From: Halobacteria archaeon HArc-gm2
Lineage (GTDB): Archaea; Halobacteriota; Halobacteria; Halobacteriales; Haloarculaceae
Reading direction: 5' to 3'
Length of the DNA stretch: 64,000 nt
NCBI GenBank assembly: GCA_025517465.1
Contig: JAOPKE010000005.1
Coordinates: 310,001-374,000 of the forward strand
Positions 1 to 8,399 of this stretch are shown in pieces. Under the pieces are notes generated by a model. The model searched no databases, was not told the DNA's origin, and saw only the letters and a list, made by a program, of their open reading frames with translations. A program made the position numbers and the translations under genes. The stretch's first letter is position 1. Every line of letters starts with the position of its first letter.

Positions 1-768
1 GCCGTCCGGGACGGCGCGGTCGTCGTCGAGCGCCTCGCTCACGGTCCGACCCACGAGCGCCGAGTCATCGCGGACGACGAGCTGGGAGAGGTGCCGGTCC
101 ATGTCGAACTCCTGGGTGAAGTCGGCTGCCGCGGGGATCCGTTCCGGGACGAGTCGGCGGCCGACCGTCAGGAGGTAGACGACGCCGACGACGAGCACCA
201 GGGCCCCGACGGGGGTGACCGTGAACATCCCCAGTGGTTCGTCGAAAAACTCCCGCGCGTACTCGCTGGCGAGCAGGTTCGTCGACGTGCCGACGAGGGT
301 GAGCGTCCCGCCGAGCATCGCGGCGAAGGACAGCGGCATGAGGAGCTTCGACGGCGAGATGCCGTATCGCTCCGAGAGGCCGGTGACGAGCGGGATGAAG
401 ACGGCGACGATCGGTGTGTTGTTGACGAACCCGGCGCTGATCCCGGTCGTCGCGACGGTCGCGCCGGTGAGCAATCCCTCGTCGCCGCCGGTGACGTCGG
501 CCATGATGGACCCGAGCCGCTCGACGATACCGGTCTCCTCGATGCCGGCGCTGAGGATGTACATCGCCATGATGGTGACGACCGCGGGGCTGGCGAACCC
601 TTCGATGGCCTTACTCGCGGAAACCCCCGTGAAGGGCGCGAGGACGGCCAGCGAGACGAGCACGCCGATCGCGGTCACGTCCGGCGGGACCACTTCGCTG
701 ACGAACAGCGCGAGCGCGGCGAGAACGAGGGCGAAGACGACGAGGACGTCGACGGAGAGCGCGGCCAT
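1..768 (-). CDS. SLC13/DASS-type transporter, N-terminal part (cut by window edge)
   Basis: The frame opens with ATG at 768 and is still open at base 1, so about 256 residues of a longer protein are visible. The first ~205 residues are nearly all hydrophobic helices. They carry the signatures NNTPIVAVFIP (about residue 118) and GTLTLVGTSTNLLAS (about residue 150), typical of divalent-anion:sodium symporters and ArsB/CitT-like permeases of the SLC13 superfamily. After the helices a soluble stretch begins (HLSQLVVRDDSALVGRTVSEAL), which looks like the start of a TrkA-C (RCK_C) domain; many bacterial and archaeal SLC13 proteins carry such domains between two membrane halves. Substrate (sulfate, phosphate, dicarboxylate) cannot be told from the sequence. 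It is convergent in neither direction with thrS: both lie on the minus strand, 80 bases apart. Confidence 0.85.
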   Translation of the reverse strand, partial: MAALSVDVLVVFALVLAALALFVSEVVPPDVTAIGVLVSLAVLAPFTGVSASKAIEGFASPAVVTIMAMYILSAGIEETGIVERLGSIMADVTGGDEGLLTGATVATTGISAGFVNNTPIVAVFIPLVTGLSERYGISPSKLLMPLSFAAMLGGTLTLVGTSTNLLASEYAREFFDEPLGMFTVTPVGALVLVVGVVYLLTVGRRLVPERIPAAADFTQEFDMDRHLSQLVVRDDSALVGRTVSEALDDDRAVPDG

Positions 769-848
769 AGACGGGAACGACGCTCAGGCCAGATAAATGC
801 GTGGTACGTGCCGGTTCGATCCGGTGATCGCGTCGCCGTCGGGCGGAC

Positions 849-2774
849 CTACACCAGGAACGTCACGGCGGTCCGCTTCTGGTCGACCTCCGTTTCGAGG
901 TGCTCCCTGAACTCGGCCAGCGAGACGTTCTTCTCCTCGCGCTCCTTCCGGTCGCGAACGGATATCTCGCCCGCTTCCTCCTCGTCGTCACCGATGATCA
1001 ACATGTACGGAACCCTATCGTCGTGGGCCTGCTGGATCTTCTTGCCGACGGTCCACGAGCGGTCCTCGATCTCGACGCGGAACTGCCCGAGTTCGTCGGC
1101 GAGTTCCTCGCAGTAGGGGATGTTGTCGTCCGAGACCGGCAGGATGCGGACCTGCTCGGGCGCGAGCCACGGCGGGAAGTTGCCGTTGAAGTGCTCGATG
1201 AGGACGCCCATGAAGCGCTCGAACGATCCCAGCAGGGCGCGGTGGATCATCACCGGGCGGTGCTCCTCGTTGTCCTTCCCGATGTAGGACAGATCGAGAC
1301 GTTCGGGGATGTTGAAGTCGGCCTGGACGGTGCCGATGGTCCACTCGCGGCCGAGCGCGTCGCGGGCGTCGAGACCGATCTTCGGGCCGTAGAAGGCCGC
1401 CTCGCCCTCCTCGACGTCGTAGTCCAGATCCTGCGATTCGAGGGCGTTCCGGAGGGCGGTCGTCGCCTCGTCCCAGATCTCGTCGCTCCCGACGGCGTTG
1501 TCGCCCTTCGTCTCCAGTTTGTAGAGGATTTCGAGGCCGAAGTGGCCGTAGATATCCTCGATGATGGAGAGGGTCTCGGTGATCTCCTCCTCGATCTGGT
1601 CGCGGCGGACGAAGGCGTGGCCGTCGTCCTGGGTGAGCCCGCGCACCCGGAGGAGCCCGGAGAGTTCGCCGGACTGTTCGTTGCGGTAGACCGTGCCGAA
1701 CTCGGAGAAGCGGATGGGGAGGTCACGGTAGGAGCGGGTCTGGTTGGCGTAGATGTACGCGTGGTTCGCGCAGTTCATCGGCTTCAGGCCGTACTCGGTG
1801 TCGTCCTGCTCCCAGGCGAACATCTCCCCTTCCTCCTTGAACGCGTCGTAGTGGCCCGTCGGCTTCCACAGTTCGGCCTTGTTGAGTTCCGGCGTCCACA
1901 CCTCGTCGTAGCCCAGCTCGTCGTTCTTGGTGCGGACGTACTCTTCCAGTTCTCGCCGGATGGCCATCCCGTTGGGGTGGTAGTGCGCACAGCCGGGGGA
2001 GTGCTCCGGCACCGAGAAGAGGTCCATCTCCCGGCCGATCTTCCGGTGGTCGCGCTCCTGGGCTTCCTGGCGCCGTTCGAGGTAGTCCTCGAGTTCGCTC
2101 TCGGTCGGGAACGCCGTCCCGTACACCCGCGTGAGGGTGTCGTTGGTCTCGTCACCGCGCCAGTACGAGGCCGAAATCTCCAGGAGGCCGAAGCCGCCGA
2201 TCTCGCCGGTCGACTCGACGTGGGGGCCCTGACAGAGGTCGTAGAACTCGCCCTGTTCGTAGAAGGAGACCGGGTCTTCACCGGCGGCTTCGGTCTCCAG
2301 GATCTCCCGTTTGTACTCGTTGTCCTCGTAGCGGTCGAGGGCCTCCTCGCGGTCGAGCATGACGCGCTCGATGGACAGGTCCTCCTCGATGATGGTCTGG
2401 GCCTCGTCCTGGATGTCTTCGAGGTCGTCCTCGTCGAGGTCGACCCCGGTGACGTCGTAGTAGAAGCCGTCGTCGGTCCACGGTCCGAGGGTGAGTTTCG
2501 CCTCGGGGAACTCTCGCTGGAGCGCCTGGGCGAAGACGTGGGCCGCCGAGTGTCGCAGGACGTCGACGTACTCGTCGGACTGGTCTGTCACGATCTCCAG
2601 GGAGATGTCCTCGTGCAACGGCGTGTGTTTGTCGACGAGTTCGCCGTCGACGACGCCGGCGACCGTGTCGCGACCGAGGCCGGGGCCGATTTCGAAGGCG
2701 GCGTCTTCGACGGTGGCCCCGTCCTTCATGTCGAGGGTGGAGCCGTCGGGCAGCGTGACCGTGACCGTGCTCAT
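849..2774 (-). CDS. thrS: threonyl-tRNA synthetase
   Basis: This class II synthetase charges tRNA-Thr with threonine in the cytoplasm. The 641-residue protein has the full-length architecture: an N-terminal TGS domain (1-60), a second-additional editing domain with HSAAH at 75-79, a catalytic core, and a C-terminal anticodon-binding domain. The zinc ligands known from the family are present as the Cys of PMNCANH, the His of DDGHAF and the His of VMIHRALLG. The frame stays open upstream to about 3038, but ATG at 2774 starts the TGS domain exactly and has a TATA-like CTTATCC 24-30 bases upstream, so I chose it. The N-terminal editing domain is of the bacterial type rather than the distinct DTD-like archaeal type, consistent with haloarchaeal thrS genes. 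Confidence 0.96.
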   Translation of the reverse strand: MSTVTVTLPDGSTLDMKDGATVEDAAFEIGPGLGRDTVAGVVDGELVDKHTPLHEDISLEIVTDQSDEYVDVLRHSAAHVFAQALQREFPEAKLTLGPWTDDGFYYDVTGVDLDEDDLEDIQDEAQTIIEEDLSIERVMLDREEALDRYEDNEYKREILETEAAGEDPVSFYEQGEFYDLCQGPHVESTGEIGGFGLLEISASYWRGDETNDTLTRVYGTAFPTESELEDYLERRQEAQERDHRKIGREMDLFSVPEHSPGCAHYHPNGMAIRRELEEYVRTKNDELGYDEVWTPELNKAELWKPTGHYDAFKEEGEMFAWEQDDTEYGLKPMNCANHAYIYANQTRSYRDLPIRFSEFGTVYRNEQSGELSGLLRVRGLTQDDGHAFVRRDQIEEEITETLSIIEDIYGHFGLEILYKLETKGDNAVGSDEIWDEATTALRNALESQDLDYDVEEGEAAFYGPKIGLDARDALGREWTIGTVQADFNIPERLDLSYIGKDNEEHRPVMIHRALLGSFERFMGVLIEHFNGNFPPWLAPEQVRILPVSDDNIPYCEELADELGQFRVEIEDRSWTVGKKIQQAHDDRVPYMLIIGDDEEEAGEISVRDRKEREEKNVSLAEFREHLETEVDQKRTAVTFLV

Positions 2775-2796
2775 GCCCGGGATAAATCGGCACGTC

Positions 2797-2805
2797 GGGA
2801 TAAGT
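2797..2805 (-). promoter_or_regulatory. TATA-like promoter of thrS
   Basis: On the minus strand the sequence reads ACACTTATCCC about 24-30 bases before the thrS ATG. This is the spacing expected for a haloarchaeal leaderless transcript and supports the start at 2774. Confidence 0.5.
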
Positions 2806-2817
2806 GTATTGAGAGAG

Positions 2818-3052
2818 GGCGGGGCCGAACGAAGTGAGGGCCCGCCGAACGAGCGAGCGGGAGCGTTAGCGACACGCCAGCAGCGGGTCGGCCCGACCGC
2901 AGGGAGGGGCGACCGAACGAGCGAACGGTGAGCGAAGCGAGCCGTGAGCAGCGGGTCGGCCCGACCGAAGCGGCACGAAGTGCCGCGGTTGCTCGAACGG
3001 TGAGCGAAGCGAGCCGTGAGCAGGGCGGGGCCGAACACAGTGAGGGCCCGCC
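2818..3052. repeat. hairpin array with 11-base loops between thrS and usp
   Basis: At least five hairpins share an exactly 11-base loop of consensus GANCGNAGNGA. They lie at 2818-2846 (loop GAACGAAGTGA), 2886-2914 (GACCGCAGGGA), 2925-2945 and 2997-3017 (both GAGCGAAGCGA, stem ACGGT/GCCGT) and 3024-3052 (GAACACAGTGA, stem of the 2818 copy). A further hairpin at 2970-2986 has the 3-base loop GAA between GCGGCAC and GTGCCGC. Stems are 5-9 bp and differ between units while loops stay constant. The array sits upstream of both divergent genes (thrS and usp). Reading frames through it are low-complexity and not credible as coding. Confidence 0.8.
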
Positions 3053-3116
3053 GGACCTCGGCTCCTGGGAGCCGGCACCAGAGCTATCAACCACTGTGAC
3101 GAACTCCCATTCAGAT

Positions 3117-3554
3117 ATGGTGCGCTACGACACGGTGTTGCTGACGACGGACGGGAGCAAGGGATCCCGGGAGACCATCGACCACGCCGTCTCACTCGCG
3201 CGCGACAACGACGCGACGCTCCACGTGCTCTACGTCGTCGACCGGCGACGATACCTCGCGGCGGACAAGGACACCCAGGACGACGTCATCCAGTCCCTCG
3301 AGGAGGAGGGCGAACTCGCACTCGACGACGCCTCCGTCGCGGCCGAGGAGGCGGGCGTCGACGTCGTCACCGAGATGCGCGACGGCATTCCGCACAAGAC
3401 GATCATCGACTACACCGAGGAGATAGACGCCGACGTCGTCGCGATGGGAACCCACGGACGGACCGGGCGGGACCGCGTGGCGAACCTGGGTAGCGTCACC
3501 GAGCGCGTGGTGAAGTCTTCCGAAGCGCCCGTGCTCGTGGTCCGCATCGACTGA
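3117..3554 (+). CDS. universal stress protein (UspA family)
   Basis: The 145-residue protein is a single Usp domain of the usual length. It begins VRYDTVLLTTDGS, where the Asp belongs to the nucleotide-binding site. It ends with GTHGRTGRDRVANLGSVTERV, matching the ATP-binding G-x2-G-x9-G-S pattern of the family, and then PVLVVRID. Such proteins act as small soluble ATP-binding stress or signalling factors; the specific role is unknown. ATG at 3117 is chosen because the Usp fold starts there; a longer reading upstream would run through the hairpin array. Confidence 0.93.
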   Translation: MVRYDTVLLTTDGSKGSRETIDHAVSLARDNDATLHVLYVVDRRRYLAADKDTQDDVIQSLEEEGELALDDASVAAEEAGVDVVTEMRDGIPHKTIIDYTEEIDADVVAMGTHGRTGRDRVANLGSVTERVVKSSEAPVLVVRID

Positions 3555-3747
3555 TCCCGGCGCGTTCGGCCTTCCGATTCGGTGATGCCGGGCCGGTGGC
3601 ACTGGAACAATGATATCGATATTTTTGGAATCTCTGCCGAGTGCCGAGCTCAAACTTCGTTTGCTAACCACGGGACGGCAGCTTCACGTCGCCAATTACG
3701 ACAGCTGTCTGCCCTTTACAATATCAGTATTGATACTGAGATGCCTA

Positions 3748-3756
3748 TCTATATAT
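3748..3756 (+). promoter_or_regulatory. TATA box for the 3782 gene
   Basis: TCTATATATG is centred about 30 bases before ATG 3782, in a locally AT-rich stretch (about 3600-3760). It also overlaps an in-frame ATG at 3755, which argues that the upstream ATG is part of the promoter and that translation starts at 3782. Confidence 0.55.
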
Positions 3757-3781
3757 GTCTCGTGGCCAACTGGTGACACAG

Positions 3782-4147
3782 ATGTCGACAGCACGTGCGA
3801 ACTGGCTCACGCTCGAAGGCTCCTCCTTCAGCGTCGACGGATTCTCCCGCATGTGGCTCGTCGCCACCGCCACCTACGGCGTCGGTGACGTGGTGACGAC
3901 GATCGCGATGGTGTATTTCACCGCGACGCTTACCGAGGCAAACCCGGTGATCAGACTGGCCATCGAGACGTTCGGCGGCGGCGGCTTCCTCGGTCTGAAA
4001 CTCCTCGTCCTCTACGCCTGTATCGGTATCTCCCTCTGGGGCGGCGTCCTCGACGACGACCCGGTGCTGTTCTACGGCCCGCCGGCGGTGTTGACGGTGT
4101 TCGGCGTCGTCGTGACCGGGATGAATCTGGGGCTATTGTTCGGCTGA
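3782..4147 (+). CDS. small integral membrane protein (possibly DUF5658-like)
   Basis: The 121-residue protein has three to four predicted membrane helices: around residues 18-42 (MWLVATATYGVGDVVTTIAMVYF), 60-80 (GFLGLKLLVLYACIGISLWGG) and 92-118. A short EANPVIR motif lies between the first two helices, reminiscent of the E-NP motif of small DUF5658-type haloarchaeal membrane proteins; that assignment is from memory and tentative. No catalytic residues are visible. Start 3782 is preferred over the in-frame ATG at 3755 because the latter lies in the TATA box. The gene stands alone, facing the convergent secreted-fibre locus across palindromic element I. Confidence 0.75.
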   Translation: MSTARANWLTLEGSSFSVDGFSRMWLVATATYGVGDVVTTIAMVYFTATLTEANPVIRLAIETFGGGGFLGLKLLVLYACIGISLWGGVLDDDPVLFYGPPAVLTVFGVVVTGMNLGLLFG

Positions 4148-4197
4148 GGAAACGGCCTGACGCGTTGTTATCTCGACTTTCTCTGACTCCTGGAAAC

Positions 4198-4666
4198 GGT
4201 CAGTACAGGTGAAAGACTGAGCGATTTGGTGAGTTAGCGATTGCCACTGAGTAGGGGAGACACTACGTCGAAAGCCCTCGGCGCGCTCCAGTCCCGCGGA
4301 CCGACTGCGCTCCTCACTCCGTTCCGGTGCTTGTCGGTCCGGGGTTCCCGGAGCCCGCCTCGCCCTTTCAGTCCACCAGGTTCTGCATCGCTCGCGCGAT
4401 AAAACGCGCTCGCGATTGACTCCGCCATTCCTCCCCGGTCGCTCGCCGTCCGGCGAGCGATACGCTTCCTGGCCGCATAGCACGGCCGGGAGCGAGTGGC
4501 CGAGCAACAGCGAGGCCCTCGCGACCAGGGGAAGGGCAGGGCTGCGGTGCGGAGCCTGGAGGACTGAAAGGGCGAGGCGCGGTCGGCGAAGCACGGACCC
4601 GTAAGGACCGCAACGAAGTGAGGAGCGCAGCGTGGTCCGCGCGAGTCGAGCGCGCCGAGGGCTTTC
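4198..4666. repeat. long palindromic element, copy I (subfamily A)
   Basis: Perfect 19-base terminal arms GAAAGCCCTCGGCGCGCTC (4270-4288) and its complement (4648-4666) enclose a second perfect 19-base inverted pair, CGCCTCGCCCTTTCAGTCC (4356-4374) and its complement (4561-4579). The left half contains the side stem GGACCGAC (4298-4305) pairing with GTCGGTCC (4333-4340). A leader GGTCAGTACAG (4198-4208) and the following ~20 bases are shared with copy IV. The element lies between the 3' ends of convergent genes (4147 and 4812). Frames across it are long on both strands but differ between copies and look non-coding. Confidence 0.85.
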
Positions 4667-4811
4667 GAGTTGTTGCTGTGGGTATTCGTTTCATCAACTC
4701 CACCGAGAACCATCCACTCACTTCACACACGTACGCAACACGGATTCCGTCGCAACAATCTCGATAAAGAACAACTGAATCAAGTCTAACCACACCGAAC
4801 CCCAAACTCAC

Positions 4812-5642
4812 TCAAGCGGTCTGTCGCAGGACGAAGTCGACGTCGAATTCGACGCCGTCGCTCTGGACCTCGTTGCCGGTCGACGTCGGGAGTCGCCACT
4901 CGAACGTGACGGTCGCCTGCTCGCCGCCCCCGAGCGTCTCGGTGCTCGCGCGGTCTTCACCGTCGAGGGATCGCAGCGTCACGTAGTCGCTGGACGACCC
5001 GAACAGGTACTCGGTGGTCCCGTCGGCGTGGCTCACCGAGAGCCGAACTTCGAGCGCGCTGGAGAGCTCGCCCGTGGTCGCGTCGTCGCCGACGGCCTTC
5101 TCAGGGTTCAGGAGCCCGTTTTCGTGGTCGACGACGACGGTGTCGTTCACCAGCAGGCGTCCGCTCGCGTCGCCCGCGTTTTCGAAGGTGACCGCGTTCT
5201 GTCCGCTGTGGCCCGGGGCGAGGCCGACGGCGTCAACCAGGACGGTACTCCCGTCCGCCGTGAGGTCGACGCGCGACGGGCTGTCGTCGTCGTTGTCCCG
5301 GTCGTTTTTATCTTCACTATCGTCATCGTCGTCGTCCCGCCGCGTCTCGGTCGGCGTTGCGGTGTCGACCGCTGTCGGCGTCGCGGTGGGCGTGGCCGTC
5401 GCCGCGGGCGGGCCGGCGCCGGGGGTCGGCGTCGGTGTCGCCGTCGTCGGCGTGATCGTGACGGGCGCCGGCGTGGGCGTCGGTTCCTCGTCGGGTCCGG
5501 TCCCAGGAAACGCGATGGTACCGATACCGGCGCCGAGAATGACGAGCAACGCGAGCGCCAACAGGGCCAGCAACCGCCTGTCGTCGTTCGACTCCTCGAC
5601 TTCTTCGGGCTCATCGCGGAACGGCCGGGTAGGCCCAGTCAC
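4812..5642 (-). CDS. membrane-anchored TasA-like protein with Thr/Pro linker
   Basis: The 276-residue protein has an N-terminal cytoplasmic segment, one membrane helix (about 24-46, LLALLALALLVILGAGIGTI), a Thr/Pro/Ala-rich stalk (50-100), an acidic DDDDDD patch and a beta-rich extracellular domain. The C-terminus GNEVQSDGVEFDVDFVLRQ matches the C-termini of the two neighbouring TasA-like proteins (GNEFQSDGVSITFDFYLNQ; GNDAQADGVDITIDLIAEQ), so I infer the same fold family. It lacks their cleavable RR...FAYFSDTETS leader and instead keeps a transmembrane anchor, suggesting a wall or base anchor for the fibre. Its ATG overlaps the stop of the signal-peptidase gene by 4 bases, indicating one operon. 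Confidence 0.8.
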   Translation of the reverse strand: MTGPTRPFRDEPEEVEESNDDRRLLALLALALLVILGAGIGTIAFPGTGPDEEPTPTPAPVTITPTTATPTPTPGAGPPAATATPTATPTAVDTATPTETRRDDDDDDSEDKNDRDNDDDSPSRVDLTADGSTVLVDAVGLAPGHSGQNAVTFENAGDASGRLLVNDTVVVDHENGLLNPEKAVGDDATTGELSSALEVRLSVSHADGTTEYLFGSSSDYVTLRSLDGEDRASTETLGGGEQATVTFEWRLPTSTGNEVQSDGVEFDVDFVLRQTA

Positions 5643-6229
5643 GACCCGTCGTCACCTCTCGGCGGCGACGTCGATTCGTCGTCCTCCGTCGGCTTCGTCG
5701 CCGAGAGCAGGTCCCAGACTTCGGAGACCACCAGGAGGACGGCCGGGACGACGACGAGCGCGAGGATGCCCAGCCGGGTCTGGGCGAACGACGTGACGTA
5801 GCCCATGTAGGGGACGTGGAACTGCACGACGCCGACGACTTCCGACGGCGCGACGAGCCCCGGGTCGGGGTCCTCGTTGGCGTCTCCCTTGGTCCGGAAC
5901 CGGCGCTCGCCGTCCCGTTCGACCACCTCAACGACGCGGTGGGTCACGCGGGAGGAATCCCCAGTTGCGCCCGCTCGCTCGATGGTGATCACGTCCCCCT
6001 CGCCGATGTCGTCCGCAGGCACCTCTCCTACGAACACGACGGCGCCCGCTTCGATGGCTGGCGACATGCTGTCCGAGAGGACGACGTAGCTCTCGTCAGC
6101 GCCGACTATCTGTGGCACCGCCGCGGCGACGAAGAGGAAGACGACGATGGCGAGAACGGCCAGCCCCACGAGATTTGCTATCCGGCGCCAGTCGACGCCC
6201 GCCGAATCGCTGGGGTTACTGTCCGTCAT
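5639..6229 (-). CDS. sipW: signal peptidase I, SipW/ER type
   Basis: The 196-residue membrane protease removes leader peptides from exported proteins. An N-terminal helix (about 18-40) is followed by SYVVLSDSMSPAIEAG, whose SMSP serine (S54) is the nucleophile, and by RVTHRVVEVV, whose His97 takes the place of the bacterial lysine; this Ser/His arrangement defines the ER/SipW branch. A second helix lies near the C-terminus (VTSFAQTRLGILALVVVPAVLLVVSEVW). It overlaps the preceding TasA-like gene by 14 bases and the next gene by 4, so it is probably dedicated to the TasA-like substrates of this locus. General secretion signal peptidase is the alternative role. Confidence 0.9.
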   Translation of the reverse strand: MTDSNPSDSAGVDWRRIANLVGLAVLAIVVFLFVAAAVPQIVGADESYVVLSDSMSPAIEAGAVVFVGEVPADDIGEGDVITIERAGATGDSSRVTHRVVEVVERDGERRFRTKGDANEDPDPGLVAPSEVVGVVQFHVPYMGYVTSFAQTRLGILALVVVPAVLLVVSEVWDLLSATKPTEDDESTSPPRGDDGS

Positions 6230-6824
6230 TCTGGTTCAGGTAGAAGTCGAAGGTGATGCTGACGCCGTCGCTCTGGAACTCGTTGCCGACGTCCTTGAGT
6301 CGGAGGCCGACGGTGAACGGCGTGCCACTGCCGGGGTCGGCCAGGTTGATCAGGTCGTTCGGGGTGGACTCGTCGGCCCCGTGCTCGTTGTTCGCGAGAT
6401 CGTGAAGCGTCGGCGGGTCGGCACTCGAATCGATCTGATCCCTTATGTCCCCGCCGTAGTCGAGCGTCTCGACTTCGAGGCTTTCGGCCACGTCCTGAGC
6501 GCTCACGTCCTCGTCGTTGTTGTTCCCGTCACTCTCGGAGTAGGAGACGTCGACGTCAAGCGAACCAGTGATGCTTCCGCCCTTGACGAGTGTGACAGAT
6601 TCCTCCGTCGTCTGCGTGGGAGCGAGCGCCGTGTTGAACGCGAAGGTACCGTTGCTGTCAAAATCGAGTTCGAGGGTCCCCGCGCTGATGGTGTTGTCAG
6701 AACTGGTTTCGGTGTCGCTGAAGTAGGCCATCGTTCCAGCCCCGCTCGCGGCGCTCGCGCCGGCGACCGTGGCAAGGCCACCGAGGAGGTGCCTTCGCGT
6801 GATTTGGTACCCGTCTTTCACCAT
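6216..6824 (-). CDS. TasA/CalY-like secreted fibre protein with SipW-type leader
   Basis: The 202-residue protein starts MVKDGYQITRRHLLGGLATVAG and reaches SGAGTMAYFSDTETS, the RR-hydrophobic-AYFSDTE signature of SipW-dependent leader peptides. The remaining beta-rich domain has alternating acidic and aliphatic residues, no cysteine, and ends GNEFQSDGVSITFDFYLNQNDGQ. TasA-family proteins polymerise into biofilm fibres in Bacillus, and homologues form bundling pili in archaea. An AGGATCG sequence lies 5-11 bases before the ATG. The 3' end overlaps sipW, so subunit and peptidase are translationally coupled. Confidence 0.87.
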   Translation of the reverse strand: MVKDGYQITRRHLLGGLATVAGASAASGAGTMAYFSDTETSSDNTISAGTLELDFDSNGTFAFNTALAPTQTTEESVTLVKGGSITGSLDVDVSYSESDGNNNDEDVSAQDVAESLEVETLDYGGDIRDQIDSSADPPTLHDLANNEHGADESTPNDLINLADPGSGTPFTVGLRLKDVGNEFQSDGVSITFDFYLNQNDGQ

Positions 6825-6912
6825 TACTATACGATCCTCTATCGTGTATCTCGGCGACCGTTACGTTCGTTTAACGACCCGCTCTAAGTCGTGTGGACCA
6901 ATACGTATTCAG

Positions 6913-7551
6913 TCAGTCCCGGCCCGACTGCTCGGCGATCAGGTCGATAGTGATATCCACGCCATCTGCTTGTGCGTCGTTTCCAGCGTTCTCGTCGAAA
7001 GTCAAACTGAGAGTGACCGATACGTCTTCTCCATCTGTGACGTTGTTCCCAGTCACCGAGTCAAATGATGCTGCCGACACCAGGTCAGCGAGGTCCGTCA
7101 ACGAGTTTCCATTTGTGTCGCTCACACTCGAAAGGAGGTCTTCTTCGTGCGGGGTGCTACCGATGTCAACCGACGCTTCCGTGACCTCGAGGTATTCCGC
7201 GAACTCAGTGGCATTGAGTTCGGTGCTGTTCGACGTGGGCTCGGAGTTTTCGGTGATGGTGTCCTCGGCGACGGAAAAATCGACGTCCACTTCGGCGTCG
7301 ACGGATCCGGAATACGTCGAGGTGACGGTGACTGATGTTGTGTCACCCGGAACCGCGTTTGAGAGGCTGATAGTGCCCCCCGTAGATGACCCGAGATCTA
7401 GAGTCCCGGCATTGATCGTATTGCCGTCGCTCGTTTCGGTGTCACTGAAGTACGCAAACGTCCCTGCCCCAGCGGCCGCGCTGGCTGCACCGACCGTTGC
7501 TATACCACCCAGTACTCTGCGTCGTGAGAGTTCGATGTCCTTCCCGTTCAT
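6913..7551 (-). CDS. TasA/CalY-like secreted fibre protein with SipW-type leader (second)
   Basis: The 212-residue protein begins MNGKDIELSRRRVLGGIATV and continues to GAGTFAYFSDTETSDGNTINAGTLDLG, almost the same leader and N-terminus as the downstream copy. It is a paralogue with the same beta-rich, cysteine-free body and a closing GNDAQADGVDITIDLIAEQ. ATG 7551 is preceded by GAAGGATCAC, a usable ribosome-binding site; upstream in-frame codons lack the leader context. It stands 88 bases ahead of the sipW operon and may be co-transcribed. Having two related major subunits suggests a heteropolymer or a major/minor subunit pair. The AT-rich stretch 7640-7800 separates it from the divergent carbonic-anhydrase-like gene and should hold both promoters. 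Confidence 0.87.
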   Translation of the reverse strand: MNGKDIELSRRRVLGGIATVGAASAAAGAGTFAYFSDTETSDGNTINAGTLDLGSSTGGTISLSNAVPGDTTSVTVTSTYSGSVDAEVDVDFSVAEDTITENSEPTSNSTELNATEFAEYLEVTEASVDIGSTPHEEDLLSSVSDTNGNSLTDLADLVSAASFDSVTGNNVTDGEDVSVTLSLTFDENAGNDAQADGVDITIDLIAEQSGRD

Positions 7552-7817
7552 TGTGATCCTTCTACCGCGCTTTGACCGCGCTACTGGGCCCACCAGGCCC
7601 ACCAAGTCCAGATCGGATGTGTTCGATTGTTTACCGATCGGGCCTCGGTCTGTCTCAAATATACAGTCGCTTACCTATAATAGTCCCTTCGGTTTCAGGG
7701 GTCGATACCGGCGAAGGGTTCTTAGCCTCCCGAATTTCCGGGATACAGCAGCACGTAAAAAATAAACATCTCGTCTCGTTGCAACACCTTATAGCTTCGC
7801 GACACGTTTGTTCACAC

Positions 7818-8330
7818 ATGGACAGTCGGGAATACCGCTTCGAAGGGAGCGAGCCTGAGATCCACGGGTACGCCCACGTCAGCGCCGAGGCGACGGTCGT
7901 GGGCGACGTGTGCGTCGGTCCGAACGCGAACGTCTGGCCAGGCGTCGTGTTGCGCGGTGACGTCGGGCCGGTCGACATCGGCCGGGAGACGGCCATCGGC
8001 GACAACGCGGTGGTGCACGTCTCGAACGTGGGCGAGCGAGTGATGGTCGGCCACGGCGCGACGCTCAACGACTCCACCGTCGAGGACGGGGCGCTCGTGG
8101 GGTTCAACTCCACCGTCAGCGACGCGACCATCGGCGCGGGGTCCATCGTGGCGATGGGGACGGTGGTGCCGCCGGGCTACGACGTCCCGCCGGAGTCGTT
8201 CGTCAGGGGGATGCCCGCATCCGTGACGCCGCTGTCGGAGACGAACATCGACCCGGATTCGGTGTTCGAGGCGTTCTCGTCGGGTGACTACGCCAACCTC
8301 GCGGCGCGTCACGAGGACCTCTTCGAGTGA
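7818..8330 (+). CDS. gamma-carbonic-anhydrase-like hexapeptide-repeat protein
   Basis: The 170-residue protein folds as a left-handed beta-helix: repeated hexapeptide turns run from GYAHVSAEATVVGDV to about residue 125, followed by a C-terminal helix. It resembles YrdA/PaaY and gamma-class carbonic anhydrases (DNAVVHVS, then VGHGATLND). In that family three histidines bind zinc or iron, usually in H...GHxxxxH. Here the first two are present, but the third position reads Asn (GHGATLN), so carbonic anhydrase activity is doubtful or the site altered. ATG 7818 is chosen because upstream sequence is AT-rich promoter. It could instead be a scaffold or an acyltransferase-like protein. Confidence 0.85.
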   Translation: MDSREYRFEGSEPEIHGYAHVSAEATVVGDVCVGPNANVWPGVVLRGDVGPVDIGRETAIGDNAVVHVSNVGERVMVGHGATLNDSTVEDGALVGFNSTVSDATIGAGSIVAMGTVVPPGYDVPPESFVRGMPASVTPLSETNIDPDSVFEAFSSGDYANLAARHEDLFE

Positions 8331-8366
8331 GGGTCGGGCGGCGCCGCCGGGGGTGTGGCAACCGAC

Positions 8367-8375
8367 AGTATAAAC
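8367..8375 (+). promoter_or_regulatory. TATA box for the GCS2-like gene
   Basis: AGTATAAAC is centred 29 bases before ATG 8400. The in-frame GTG at 8355 lies upstream of this box, so the leaderless start at 8400 is preferred. Confidence 0.55.
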
Positions 8376-8399
8376 CAACCCCTCGTCAATACACTGCGC

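Noticed and set aside
2771-3195. Protein-coding extension of thrS upstream of ATG 2774
   Set aside because: The added 88 residues come from the hairpin array (repeated LTARFAHRS-like segments) and precede a complete TGS domain.
4198-4666. Simple transcription terminator
   Set aside because: Other copies of the same element lie between divergent genes, and the structure is far longer than archaeal terminators, which are mainly T-tracts.
4133-4811. Several overlapping reading frames of 60-159 codons on both strands
   Set aside because: They run through palindromic element I. The same kinds of Arg/Ser/Pro-rich frames recur in every copy in different phases, with no conserved protein; the nucleotide repeat explains them.
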